Notes under the pieces: generated by a model
Database searches by the model: none
The model's input: only the letters and a program-made list of their open reading frames with translations
What the model was told of the DNA's origin: nothing
Shown: positions 43,890 through 52,121 of the stretch, one piece after another
Layout: each line of letters opens with the position of its first letter
Numbering within the stretch: position 1 is the stretch's first letter
Source: Oleidesulfovibrio sp047973035
Lineage (GTDB): Bacteria; Desulfobacterota; Desulfovibrionia; Desulfovibrionales; Desulfovibrionaceae
Length of the DNA stretch: 64,000 nucleotides
Direction: 5' to 3'
Assembly (NCBI RefSeq): GCF_047973035.1
Contig: NZ_JBKEBF010000018.1
Location: 17,327 to 81,326, forward strand
Translations under genes and position numbers: made by a program

Positions 43890-45105
43890 AAAGCAACCAT
43901 TGCCCGAAATGATCCGCCCCGACAACCTCGAAGGATTTGTCGGGCAAAGGCATATACGCGACAGAGTGCGGGCATTGATGAACGCAAAGCGTCTGCCCAG
44001 CCTGTTGCTGTTCGGGCCTCCCGGCTGTGGAAAATCCACACTTGCATTGTTGCTGGCTAAAAATACCGGAAAAAAATTCGTCCGGATCAGTGCCCCCGAA
44101 GCCGGACTTCAGCAGTTACGCAAATCTCTTGCCGGTGTCGATATTCTTGTTCTTGATGAACTCCACCGTTTTTCCAAAGCACAGCAGGACTTTTTCCTGC
44201 CTGTGCTTGAGAGCGGCGAAATCACGTTACTGGCGACCACAACGGAAAACCCTTCTTTCAGCGTAACACGCCAGCTCCTTTCCAGAATGCATGTACTACG
44301 CCTGAAGCCTCTGGCAAACGGCGAATTGTTTGATCTGGCAAAAAAAGGAGCAGAAGCACAGGGGTTGGCTCTGCAGGAAGACGTTTGCACCCTTCTTGCC
44401 GGAGTTGCTCACGGCGATGCACGTACACTACTCAACCTTGTTGAATACATAGCAAATCTCCCTGAAGACAAACAAACTTTTGATGCTGTAAAAGCAGCTC
44501 TGCCGGAGCTCATCACCCGTCACGACAAAGGGGGCGACAGTCATTACGAACTTGCATCAGCCCTTATCAAGTCTATCAGAGGTAGTGACCCTGATGCAGC
44601 CCTTTACTATCTGGCTTGCCTGCTGGAAGGAGGCGAAGACCCGCGCTTTATTTGCCGCAGGCTTATCCTTTCTGCTTCTGAAGATGTCGGCCTTGCCGAC
44701 CCGCAAGCTTTACCGCTGGCAGTTTCCTGTCAGCAGTCTGTCGAGTTCGTCGGGATGCCCGAAGGCTTCATCCCGCTGGCAGAAACCGCCGTGTATCTGG
44801 CTTTGGCACCCAAAAGCAATTCATCTTATGCCGCGTACCTAAACGCAGCAAAGGAAGTTAAATTAAACGGCCCTCAGTCTGTTCCTTTGCACTTACGCAA
44901 CCCGTCCTCTAAGCTGCATAAAGACTGGGGATACGGCAAAGGGTACCTCTATCCGCACAACTATCCTGAGGGTTGGGTAGAGCAAAACTATATGCCTGAA
45001 GGACTGCAGGAACGCGTCTTTTACCAACCCAAAGAAAATGGTCATGAAGGTCGCATGGTCACTTGGTGGCGCAGGCTGCGCAGAACAAAACGTAACAACA
45101 GGTAA
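43879..45105 (+). CDS. rarA: replication-associated recombination protein A (RarA/MgsA AAA+ ATPase)
   Basis: AAA+ protein acting at stalled replication forks. About 408 residues with QPLPEMIRPDNLEGFVGQ, Walker A GPPGCGKST, Walker B ILVLDELHRFSKAQQDFFLP, sensor ATTENPSF and the C-terminal tetramerisation part (DVGLADPQALPLAVSC, AKEVKLNGPQSVPLHLRNP). The TTG at 43879 keeps the conserved QPLPE segment and overlaps the rsmE stop; ATG at 43909 would lose it. The frame is open further upstream inside rsmE. Confidence 0.92.
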   Translation: MIPKKQPLPEMIRPDNLEGFVGQRHIRDRVRALMNAKRLPSLLLFGPPGCGKSTLALLLAKNTGKKFVRISAPEAGLQQLRKSLAGVDILVLDELHRFSKAQQDFFLPVLESGEITLLATTTENPSFSVTRQLLSRMHVLRLKPLANGELFDLAKKGAEAQGLALQEDVCTLLAGVAHGDARTLLNLVEYIANLPEDKQTFDAVKAALPELITRHDKGGDSHYELASALIKSIRGSDPDAALYYLACLLEGGEDPRFICRRLILSASEDVGLADPQALPLAVSCQQSVEFVGMPEGFIPLAETAVYLALAPKSNSSYAAYLNAAKEVKLNGPQSVPLHLRNPSSKLHKDWGYGKGYLYPHNYPEGWVEQNYMPEGLQERVFYQPKENGHEGRMVTWWRRLRRTKRNNR

Positions 45106-45113
45106 GTTACAGC

Positions 45114-45761
45114 ATGGCAATTCGGTACAGTATCATCACTCCCAGTCGCGGAGACCGCCCTAATGCCTTAATTCAAGCTCTTACCAGCGTTCTTACGTCA
45201 GCTGATCATGGCGGTATTCCCGCGACTGAATATGAAGTTCTTGTCGGGTTTGACGGCGTAAAAGGTCCGCAGGTTTTAGTTGCTCCGCAAATCAGGTACT
45301 ACAATTTTCCCGCTGACAATGATTTCGGAAACGGCATCCGCAACGGCTTGTTAAAAGCAGCTAAAGGCCAACGAATTCTGTTTGTTGATGATGACAATGC
45401 GCTAACACTAACAGCTTTTAATACATACGAAAAACACTGTGGCATAGAAATGTTGATATCCAGAATCGATGTCAGCCGTGCTCATGATAAGCTTTGGTTG
45501 CCAGTGATTGAAGACGGAGTTGAACCCATTCGCCAGTCAAATATAGACCCGCTTTGTCTGTGCCTGACAAAGGAGCTCGTAGTCACGCGCTGCGGCGGCT
45601 GGCAAGGAAAAGGATATCAGGCTGATTACGTTAACATGTTCCGTTATTACAGACGTGCTAAAAGCTTGAAGTTAACGGACGAAGTAGTCGGTGTTTACGA
45701 TGTAGGCAGAGGGCTTGATGAGAGCGGCCTAAATTTCCGCCAGCAAGCACTTATCTCATAA
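45114..45761 (+). CDS. GT-A-fold glycosyltransferase-like protein
   Basis: The 215-residue protein has ITPSRGDRPNALIQALTSVL at the N terminus and an acidic ILFVDDDNALTL motif in the place of the DXD of family 2 glycosyltransferases. No membrane anchor. Shorter than usual family members, so specificity cannot be inferred. 8 bp after rarA, 19 bp before the BON lipoprotein. Confidence 0.78.
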   Translation: MAIRYSIITPSRGDRPNALIQALTSVLTSADHGGIPATEYEVLVGFDGVKGPQVLVAPQIRYYNFPADNDFGNGIRNGLLKAAKGQRILFVDDDNALTLTAFNTYEKHCGIEMLISRIDVSRAHDKLWLPVIEDGVEPIRQSNIDPLCLCLTKELVVTRCGGWQGKGYQADYVNMFRYYRRAKSLKLTDEVVGVYDVGRGLDESGLNFRQQALIS

Positions 45762-45780
45762 AAACACAGGAAAAATAACA

Positions 45781-46326
45781 ATGAATAAAATAATTCTGCT
45801 TCTTATCTGCTGTACAAGTGTCATGCTGACCAACGGTTGTGCAGTTTACAAGGCTTCTGTAGACGAACGGCCTGTTAAAACAATCTATAATGATGAGGTA
45901 ATTACAGCCAACATCATGTCTTCCTACCTGCAGGATGACACACAGAAAATTCTGGATATTTCTCCTGCTTCTTATAAAGGAGATGTATACCTTGTAGGTG
46001 AATATTCGACTGAAGCGCAAAAGCAGAGAGCTATAGCCATTGCCAGAAAAACATCTGGAGTACGATCCGTCACGTCATTTTTACTTCCTAAAAAGGTCAA
46101 TGATACATGCGGTACTACAGACAATCTGGAAATTCAGGCCCGTGTAGACTCAAAGCTGATAGGTGACAGCAGTATCTGGTCCACAAATGTTGACGTAAAG
46201 ACCGTACAGTGCAACGTAGTGCTTCTTGGAATCGTCGGCAGTCAGGCCGAAGTAACAAAAGCTATTGCGCATGCGCGAAGTGTTCCAGGGGTACGTAGCG
46301 TTCGCTCTTATCTGCGTGTAAAATAA
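45781..46326 (+). CDS. BON-domain lipoprotein (OsmY/DolP-like)
   Basis: The 181-residue lipoprotein has lipobox LTNGC and two BON domains: about 35-105 (ANIMSSYLQDDTQKILDISP...YLVGEYSTEAQKQRAIAIAR) and about 110-180 (IQARVDSKLIGDSSIWSTNV...LLGIVGSQAEVTKAIAHAR). BON lipoproteins bind anionic phospholipid and protect the outer membrane. AGGAAA precedes the ATG; plsC follows. Confidence 0.9.
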   Translation: MNKIILLLICCTSVMLTNGCAVYKASVDERPVKTIYNDEVITANIMSSYLQDDTQKILDISPASYKGDVYLVGEYSTEAQKQRAIAIARKTSGVRSVTSFLLPKKVNDTCGTTDNLEIQARVDSKLIGDSSIWSTNVDVKTVQCNVVLLGIVGSQAEVTKAIAHARSVPGVRSVRSYLRVK

Positions 46327-46356
46327 TTGCAACACATAGCGACTGACCAGAGGGAT

Positions 46357-47142
46357 ATGATGAACTTGGAGAATCCACTTCTCTATGGAGATTACTGTAC
46401 GCCGGATGGGAAATCCGGCTTTTTCTCTTCGCTGTTTCCAAGCATCAGCTTTTATACCCGCATGGCGTTAACAGTTCGTCATGCAGCCGCGCTGAGCAAA
46501 AAAGACCTGTACGACAGTTCAGAATGGGTACAAAGTAGTTTGCGAATCGTTAACGCACTGGAAAAGGCTGGCGGTTCAATCTGCATTGAAAACTCCGAAG
46601 CCATTAACACTATCAAAGGGCCGTGTGTTTTTATTGCAAATCACATGAGCACACTAGAAACCTTCGTTTTACCCAGCATAATCCAGCCCCGCAAAGACGT
46701 CACGTTTGTAGTTAAGCAAAGCCTTGCTGAGTATCCATTCTTCAAACACGTCCTTCTAACGCGGGAGCCAGTCACAGTCAGTCGTACTAAGCCACGAGAA
46801 GACCTTAAAGCTGTACTTGAAGGAGGCGAAAAACGTCTCCGCCAAGGCAGATCCATCATTGTTTTCCCTCAAAGCACCAGAAGCTATAAACTGGATAAGA
46901 ATCTTTTTAATTCCATAGGGGTAAAGCTTGCACGAAAAGCAGGCGTCCCTGTTGTACCGCTTGCTTTAGATACCAGAGTCTGGGGAATCGGCAGCCTTCT
47001 AAAGGACTTTGGAAAGATATCTCCAGGCCTGCCAGCGAGATTTAAATTTGGACAGCCTATTTCCATTGATGGGAATGGCAAAGCTGAGCACGCGGCAATT
47101 TGCGATTTCATAGTCGATACGCTTACAGCGTGGGGCGTATAG
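46357..47142 (+). CDS. 1-acyl-sn-glycerol-3-phosphate acyltransferase family protein
   Basis: PlsC-like acyltransferase of about 261 residues with ANHMSTLETF (NHX4E form of the catalytic His motif), PVTVSRTKPRED and IVFPQSTRSYK (variant of FPEGTRS). It probably acylates lysophosphatidate or a related lipid. ATG at 46357 has GAGGG upstream; a TTG at 46327 directly after the BON gene stop is possible. Confidence 0.88.
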   Translation: MMNLENPLLYGDYCTPDGKSGFFSSLFPSISFYTRMALTVRHAAALSKKDLYDSSEWVQSSLRIVNALEKAGGSICIENSEAINTIKGPCVFIANHMSTLETFVLPSIIQPRKDVTFVVKQSLAEYPFFKHVLLTREPVTVSRTKPREDLKAVLEGGEKRLRQGRSIIVFPQSTRSYKLDKNLFNSIGVKLARKAGVPVVPLALDTRVWGIGSLLKDFGKISPGLPARFKFGQPISIDGNGKAEHAAICDFIVDTLTAWGV

Positions 47143-47203
47143 CGTAACCGACGAGCATCCAGCATTAGCATAACGAACACACACTATATGACTAAACACT
47201 CCG

Positions 47204-47229
47204 GTAGCCTCCTGCACGCAGGAGGCTAC
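47204..47229. repeat. 11-bp perfect inverted repeat after plsC
   Basis: GTAGCCTCCTG and CAGGAGGCTAC with a CACG loop, 62 bp after the plsC stop. Likely a transcript-end hairpin despite lacking a T-run. Confidence 0.6.
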
Positions 47230-47491
47230 GAGTTATCAAAGTTTGTTAAGCCAAGCCCCCCTGTTTGACCAAGCAAACAACACACCATTACCACGCGACC
47301 AATATTCCAGCTGCTAAGCTTAGTTTATCTGAAAAATGAAAAGATTGCGCGAAACGGGCCCTTCTTAAAAACACATGACCTTTAAGGCTGTTAGCTCTAC
47401 CATCACATTTTATGAGAAAACATTTCAACCCAGAAGATTGATTGACTGATGAATACAAGTAATATAAACAAAACAATCTGAGTTAAAAAGA

Positions 47492-47547
47492 GGTGTTGCA
47501 AGAGCAATTCCTGGGCGTAGGAACGGCTCTTCCCTTTTCAGCAACCC
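47492..47547 (+). promoter_or_regulatory. nested leader hairpin upstream of the TetR gene
   Basis: Inner arms TTCCT/AGGAA and AAGAGC/GCTCTT sit inside an outer GGTGTTGC/GCAACCC pairing, followed by a short CCCTTTTC run within the predicted loop. Located 20 bp before the ATG. Confidence 0.4.
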
Positions 47548-47566
47548 AAAAAGACGGGCCAGAATT

Positions 47567-48142
47567 ATGACAATCACAAAGAAAGAGGCACTGCTGCTTG
47601 CAGCTAAAGAGCTGTTCGGGGAGTATGGTTACGCTGAAACTACTTTCAAAAAAATTTCTGAACGGGCTGGCGTTGCTTTAGGGCTGCTTACCCACCACTA
47701 TGGCAATAAGGAAAAGCTGTTCCTTGCTGCCGGCCTTGATGTTCTTGACCACTTTATCATCCACTTGCAAGACGCCTGCTCAAAAGGAACTAATGGATAC
47801 GAATCCGTTATAAACTTCTGTAAGGCATATCTTGAGTTTTCTATCGACAAAAACGAACATTTTATGGTGCTGGTGCGCTGCTCCCCCTATAGCGACATGA
47901 AAACCAAAACTGATCGCGACATCATGTACGAAAAGTTCAACCAAGTGCCACGTGAGCTTGAATACCATGTACGCCGCGGCATTGAAGACGGTTCTATAAA
48001 GCAGCTTCCCGCTTATGAAACCACCACGGTTCTTACTTGTAATCTGGTTGGCTCCATTCGTACAAAGCTTCTTACTCCTTATGCCCCTCCTTCACTTTAC
48101 GAAGATGTGCTGGAATTTATCTCCAGAAGCATTAAGGCGTAG
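47567..48142 (+). CDS. TetR-family transcriptional regulator
   Basis: The 191-residue protein has the N-terminal TetR helix-turn-helix (LLLAAKELFGEYGYAETTFKKISERAGVALGLLTHHYGNKEKLFLAA, about 9-54) and a helical ligand domain. No efflux or target gene stands beside it. Ligand unknown. Confidence 0.9.
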   Translation: MTITKKEALLLAAKELFGEYGYAETTFKKISERAGVALGLLTHHYGNKEKLFLAAGLDVLDHFIIHLQDACSKGTNGYESVINFCKAYLEFSIDKNEHFMVLVRCSPYSDMKTKTDRDIMYEKFNQVPRELEYHVRRGIEDGSIKQLPAYETTTVLTCNLVGSIRTKLLTPYAPPSLYEDVLEFISRSIKA

Positions 48143-48156
48143 TTTCCCACTATAAT

Positions 48157-48201
48157 GAATGTAAAAAGCCCATACCTGCATGGTATGGGCTTTTTACATT
48201 C
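48157..48201. terminator. perfect 20-bp bidirectional terminator
   Basis: Arms 48157-48176 and 48182-48201 are exact complements, with core AAAAAGCCCATACC/GGTATGGGCTTTTT, between convergent genes. Confidence 0.88.
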
Positions 48202-48216
48202 AAAAAACAATCTACG

Positions 48217-48606
48217 CTAGGCAGCTTTTATGATCAGCGGAATGGAGTGTAACTCACGGGACTCTTCACAGGTACGCCCCAACTCCCATTTTATCACAGA
48301 TTCAGCAACCCCAGCTTCTTTTGCAATTTGCGCCACTACGCCAGCAACATTAATAATCGGATGACGTGCAAAAACCTGCGGCAATCCATAAGTAAGATTA
48401 CAGGCAAGGCATTTGCCGGGCTTTTCTTTCAAAATAAAAGCGAACTCAAGACCAGTGGCATTTGCCGACCGAAAACCGAGTTCTATTGTATACGCACCTT
48501 CTTCAGCTCCGCCAAACAAGGCGTCAAAAAAAGCATCTGTTCTCTCAGGCGGAAATAATTCAGCCATTTTTTCGGCAGTAAATACAGCCTGTGCATTCTC
48601 AAACAT
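48217..48606 (-). CDS. conserved-type hypothetical protein (129 aa)
   Basis: Start at 48606 has GGAGGAAGG 6 nt upstream. The sequence begins MFENAQAVFTAEKMAELFPP and includes FFDALFGGAEEGAYTIEL, FAFILKEKPGKCLACNLTYG with a C-x2-C pair, and ends SRELHSIPLIIK. Similar-looking proteins occur in desulfovibrios, where I recall misleading eukaryotic names being carried over; no reliable function is known to me. Soluble, no signal peptide. Confidence 0.72.
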   Translation of the reverse strand: MFENAQAVFTAEKMAELFPPERTDAFFDALFGGAEEGAYTIELGFRSANATGLEFAFILKEKPGKCLACNLTYGLPQVFARHPIINVAGVVAQIAKEAGVAESVIKWELGRTCEESRELHSIPLIIKAA

Positions 48607-48693
48607 AGCGGACCTTCCTCCAAAAAATAGCGGACTTTCCGTCCGGTGCATTCCGCCTACCATGCAAACAGCTTACAACGCAAGAAACCTGCG

Positions 48694-49701
48694 TCAGGAA
48701 TTTCTGATAAGGCTCTCTATTACATCAGATTCCAGAACTATATTATGCGTTGGAAGCTTATCAAAACTGAAACCAGCTACAAAATCATATGCAGCTTTTG
48801 GCTTGCAGCTAGGCTGTAACCCTGCACACCACCCTAAGTAACCAATCAACGCCTCAGCCTTTACCCCCCTTTCACGCAGCATACGCAATTCATAGTGTCT
48901 ATGCCGTTTGGCAAGCCGCTCACCTTCTGCGTCCACAACCAAAGGAACATGTGCATATTGGGGAGGATGCTCACCCAACGCAGCATAGATAATCAACTGC
49001 CTAGGAGTGCAATGCAGGATATCTTCTCCCCGTACAACCTGATTAATATTCATGGCGGCGTCATCAACAACCACTGCCAACTGGTAAGCGAAAACACCAT
49101 CTGATCTGCGGATAGCAAAGTCTCCGCCCCACTCTTCAGGGCTAAAGCTCTGGGCACCGTATATGGCATCATCAAACGTTATGCGTGAGTCGCCGCTACG
49201 CATACGCAAAGATGCTCTTCGACCTTGCTTGATAAGGCCTTTTCTCTCGCATAAGGACAGCCCACCGCACGTTCCGGGATACATGGGCCCATAATCTGCC
49301 GCGTGCGGAGCAGACGCCAGAGACTTCAATTCCTTTCGTGTGCAAAAGCAAGGATACACCTTGGACTCACTATCAAGTCTGGCAATAGAGCTCTCATATA
49401 TAGCAAAGCGTTCACTCTGCCTGTATGGACCATAGGCTCCGCCACAGTCCGGACCTTCATCCCAATCCAACCCCAACCATTTCAGGTCGTCAACAATACC
49501 TTCTTCATACTCTAAACGAGAACGGTCCGGGTCAATATCCTCCATTCGCAAAACTACGGTTCCATGCTCAGATCTGACAGAAAGCCACGCAAGCAAAAAA
49601 GCCCACGCATTGCCTATATGTATAAATCCCGTAGGGCTAGGAGCAAGCCTACCTCTGATTCCCACAAATTCCTCCCTCGAAAAGTTCACAGTCTGTGGCA
49701 T
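48694..49701 (-). CDS. gluQ: glutamyl-Q tRNA(Asp) synthetase
   Basis: Truncated GluRS paralogue that attaches glutamate to queuosine in the tRNA-Asp anticodon. About 335 residues with GRLAPSPTGFIHIGN (HIGH box), RMEDIDPDRSR, VYPCFCTRKEL with zinc-type cysteines (CFC...C), and ERLAKRHRHYE in the KMSKS position. There is no anticodon-binding domain, as expected. ATG at 49701 used; TTG at 49734 is possible. Confidence 0.92.
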   Translation of the reverse strand: MPQTVNFSREEFVGIRGRLAPSPTGFIHIGNAWAFLLAWLSVRSEHGTVVLRMEDIDPDRSRLEYEEGIVDDLKWLGLDWDEGPDCGGAYGPYRQSERFAIYESSIARLDSESKVYPCFCTRKELKSLASAPHAADYGPMYPGTCGGLSLCERKGLIKQGRRASLRMRSGDSRITFDDAIYGAQSFSPEEWGGDFAIRRSDGVFAYQLAVVVDDAAMNINQVVRGEDILHCTPRQLIIYAALGEHPPQYAHVPLVVDAEGERLAKRHRHYELRMLRERGVKAEALIGYLGWCAGLQPSCKPKAAYDFVAGFSFDKLPTHNIVLESDVIESLIRNS

Positions 49702-49768
49702 AACTCTTTGTATCCACTCTAGCAAACTTGACAAGAAACCCCTTCATCATATATCCCCAACGTCCCAA

Positions 49769-49845
49769 GCGCTCGTAGCTCAGCTGGATAGAGCGACGGC
49801 CTCCTAAGCCGTAGGCCACAGGTTCGACTCCTGTCGGGCGCACCA
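49769..49845 (+). tRNA. tRNA-Arg (anticodon CCT), likely integration target
   Basis: A 77-nt cloverleaf: acceptor GCGCTCG/CGGGCGC, anticodon stem ACGGC/GCCGT with loop CTCCTAA (anticodon CCT), T-loop TTCGACT, encoded CCA. Core genes lie to the left and phage-type genes to the right, the usual sign of integration at a tRNA 3' end. Confidence 0.96.
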
Positions 49846-49854
49846 TATTTATTT

Positions 49855-49898
49855 CAGGACGTTACATGCTATTGCATGAAGCGTCCTGTTCTTGTTTT
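49855..49898 (+). terminator. terminator of tRNA-Arg
   Basis: CAGGACG-TTA-CATGC-TATT-GCATG-AAG-CGTCCTG followed by TTCTTGTTTTT, 10 bp after the tRNA. Confidence 0.78.
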
Positions 49899-49914
49899 TA
49901 GGGGTAAAATCACC

Positions 49915-50025
49915 TTTGGGTGCCCACTGGGTGCCCATATGACGGTTGAGTGCGCAAAAATCATCATTTTTTTGCCTTTCGTCAAAGCAAATATCTCACC
50001 AAAGTGGGCACCCAAAGGGCACCCA
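49915..50025. repeat. cluster of GGGTGCCC repeats in inverted pairs
   Basis: GGGTGCCCA occurs at 49918-49926 and 49929-49937; its complement occurs at 50005-50013 (TGGGCACCC) and 50017-50025 (GGGCACCCA). TTTGGGTGCCCACT (49915-49928) and AGTGGGCACCCAAA (50003-50016) form a perfect 14-bp inverted repeat. Between them is an A/T-rich stretch with GCAAAAA/TTTTTGC. It could be a regulator, integrase or replication-protein binding array. Confidence 0.75.
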
Positions 50026-50263
50026 CTTTTCTCCCCTGAACCCCACTTATTAAAAGCCAGCACTTGCCAGAAATGTCCGTGTTGCGCGGGCGCTCGTTGG
50101 CATCGCTTTCACACGTCTCTACCCGTCACGGGTCCTTACCGGCACTTTTACAGCGCAACGGGGAATCCACTTCGGCCTTTTCCCGCGAACTGCGGAATCA
50201 AAAGCGCGGAAAAACGGAAAGCCTTCTACAGCCTGAATGAAATAAAAAAGCGAGCTATTACTC
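50026..50263. other. non-coding leader before the primase-helicase gene
   Basis: No supported gene. It contains small hairpins, for example ACCCGT/ACGGGT near 50120 and TTTTCCCGCG...CGCGGAAAA near 50180-50215. It probably carries the promoter of the replication operon. Confidence 0.4.
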
Positions 50264-51892
50264 ATGCCTAATGACATTAAAGATATGAAGGCGCGGGTAG
50301 AAGCTCGTCGTCGCACTTCCAAAAAGGAATCAAAGAGCACTGCAAAACCAAGCAGCGTCACAGCTATAGAAATCAGCAATAATGACATTCTAGGCTACCT
50401 CAATGAGCACCGTGTGGGTGACGCAAAGCTGTATTGTCGCCTGCATAGAGGCACCGTCATCTTTGTTAAGTACTGGGAAAGATTTTTAGTTTGGGCTGGA
50501 CATCATTGGGTCGAAGATGACTATGAAGCCGCCTACCAGCGTATAGAAGAAGTCTGCGCCCTGTACTTACGCCTAGCAGAGCAGAAAAAAATTGAAGCAG
50601 CTGAGGCAGCTACAAGAGATGAGGCCGCAGGGGCAGAACGCATTGCCGATATAGCGTTGCGTCGTGTTAACCAGCTTCGTGACACGCCTGGGCAAGAAAA
50701 ACTCCTGACGATGGTACGCCGCATTCAAAATCCGCTTATCGCTCTGCCTAAGCATATAGATCAGAAGCACTATCTAAAGGCATGTCCGAACGGAGTTATC
50801 GACCTGCGCACCGGGGAGCTGCATCCAGGCAAGCCAGAAGACTACCTCCTAAACGCTATAGTGACAGAGTATGATCCTAACCTATTGAAAGAGAAAGACC
50901 CTTGCCCGTCAACAAATCACTTTCTGCTTTCTTCAATGGATGATGATCAAGACCTAGTAGACTTTATCTGGCGCTTGCTGGGCTATGGCCTGATTACCGA
51001 GCGTCGAGATCACATCTTCACTATTATGTGGGGAGAGCACGGACGAAACGGCAAAGACACTCTTATCAAACTTGTGACGCATGTGCTCGGCAAAGCGCTC
51101 TCTGGTGACGTACCTGTCGAAATGTTTTTGCAGATGCAGCAAAACAGAAACTCTTCAGCACCATCACCCGACGTATTGGCTCTTCGCGGTATGTGCATCG
51201 CGTGGATCAACGAGGCCGAAGAAGGTCAGCGCTTTGCTTTGGCAAAATTAAAAAAGCTTACAGGCGGTGGCTACATCACGGCGCGTGGTCTGCTGGACAA
51301 GCTGCAAACGACCTGGATGCAGACGCACCTTCCGATAATGACCACCAACGAACTGCCGAAGGCCAAGGCAGACGATGCCGCGTTTTGGTCGCGAGCGATT
51401 CTTATCAAGTGGCCGCTCTCGTTCGTAGAGCACCCAGAACAGCCCTACGAACGACAATCCGACAAAGACCTTTACGAAAAAATACAAGCCGAATCAAAAG
51501 GCGTCCTTGCCCGCATGGTGATGGGTTGCATGGAATACCTGCGAGATGGACTCAAAGTCCCTCCCAAGGTGCGTGAATGGACACGTGAGCAAAGAGCAAA
51601 CTGGGATGATGTAGGGCTGTTCATTGCAGAGTGGTGCGACATTGAGCCGTATCAACCAGACCCAACCAACTACAAAACCAGAATATTAGCCTCCGATCTA
51701 CATGAAGCATTTTGCCTCTGGTACGCCCAGAACAAAGACAAAAGATTTAGCATATCAGCCAAAAAGTTTGCAGAAATGCTGAACAAAAAGAACGTCCCGT
51801 ATAAGCGCTCAAACGGCTCATGGCGTCTTGGAATCAGCCTCAACACAGAGGGAAAAAATGCACTTGCCGACCATAGAACAAGCTTCAAGTAG
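50264..51892 (+). CDS. P4/D5-type phage primase-helicase
   Basis: The 542-residue replication protein has a D5-N-like middle region (LIALPKHIDQKHYLKACPNGVIDLRTGEL...RLLGYGLITERRDHIF) and an SF3 helicase core with Walker A GEHGRNGKDT, RGMCIAWINEAEEGQRFALAKLKKLTGG and LPIMTTNELPKA, plus a C-terminal winged-helix-like region. The P4 alpha protein binds origin iterons with its C-terminal part; iteron-like repeats follow this gene directly. A primase domain is not obvious in the first 130 residues, and a separate primase gene follows. Confidence 0.92.
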   Translation: MPNDIKDMKARVEARRRTSKKESKSTAKPSSVTAIEISNNDILGYLNEHRVGDAKLYCRLHRGTVIFVKYWERFLVWAGHHWVEDDYEAAYQRIEEVCALYLRLAEQKKIEAAEAATRDEAAGAERIADIALRRVNQLRDTPGQEKLLTMVRRIQNPLIALPKHIDQKHYLKACPNGVIDLRTGELHPGKPEDYLLNAIVTEYDPNLLKEKDPCPSTNHFLLSSMDDDQDLVDFIWRLLGYGLITERRDHIFTIMWGEHGRNGKDTLIKLVTHVLGKALSGDVPVEMFLQMQQNRNSSAPSPDVLALRGMCIAWINEAEEGQRFALAKLKKLTGGGYITARGLLDKLQTTWMQTHLPIMTTNELPKAKADDAAFWSRAILIKWPLSFVEHPEQPYERQSDKDLYEKIQAESKGVLARMVMGCMEYLRDGLKVPPKVREWTREQRANWDDVGLFIAEWCDIEPYQPDPTNYKTRILASDLHEAFCLWYAQNKDKRFSISAKKFAEMLNKKNVPYKRSNGSWRLGISLNTEGKNALADHRTSFK

Positions 51893-51898
51893 CGCAAT

Positions 51899-52121
51899 CT
51901 GTCCGCACCTGTCCGCTAAAAAAGAAGGACAACATGCTGAATAGATTTGCAGAACCGTAAAACGGACAGGTGGACAGCACGAACATATATATTCCCACGT
52001 AAGGAACACCTATGTGCTCCATGCGTAAGGTATATGTGTTACCTGTCCATCTGTCCAAAATAATAAAAATATTAAAAATATAAATAGTTAATAAAAAAAC
52101 AAAGTGGACAGGTTTGGACAG
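51899..52121. other. putative replication origin (iterons plus A+T-rich segment)
   Basis: Four paired repeats alternate in direction: CTGTCC-GCAC-CTGTCC (51899-51916), GGACAGGTGGACAG (51965-51978), CTGTCC-AT-CTGTCC (52043-52056) and GGACAGGTTTGGACAG (52106-52121). A nearly pure A/T stretch (52058-52103) lies between the last two. GGTGGACAG is one base from the P4 type I iteron GGTGAACAG. The segment is between two primase genes. Confidence 0.65.

Larger units (their letters stand above)
47143..47566. other. 424-bp intergenic region with two hairpins, no gene
   Basis: It holds a GTAGCCTCCTG/CAGGAGGCTAC hairpin at 47204-47229 (11-bp arms, no T-run) and a composite leader hairpin at 47492-47547 before the TetR gene. 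No open frame is convincing. It probably carries the promoter of the TetR gene. Confidence 0.5.

Noticed and set aside
49869..50063. 64-codon minus-strand frame near tRNA-Arg considered as an integrase remnant
   Set aside because: No tyrosine- or serine-recombinase motifs; the translation only reflects the GGGTGCCC repeats.
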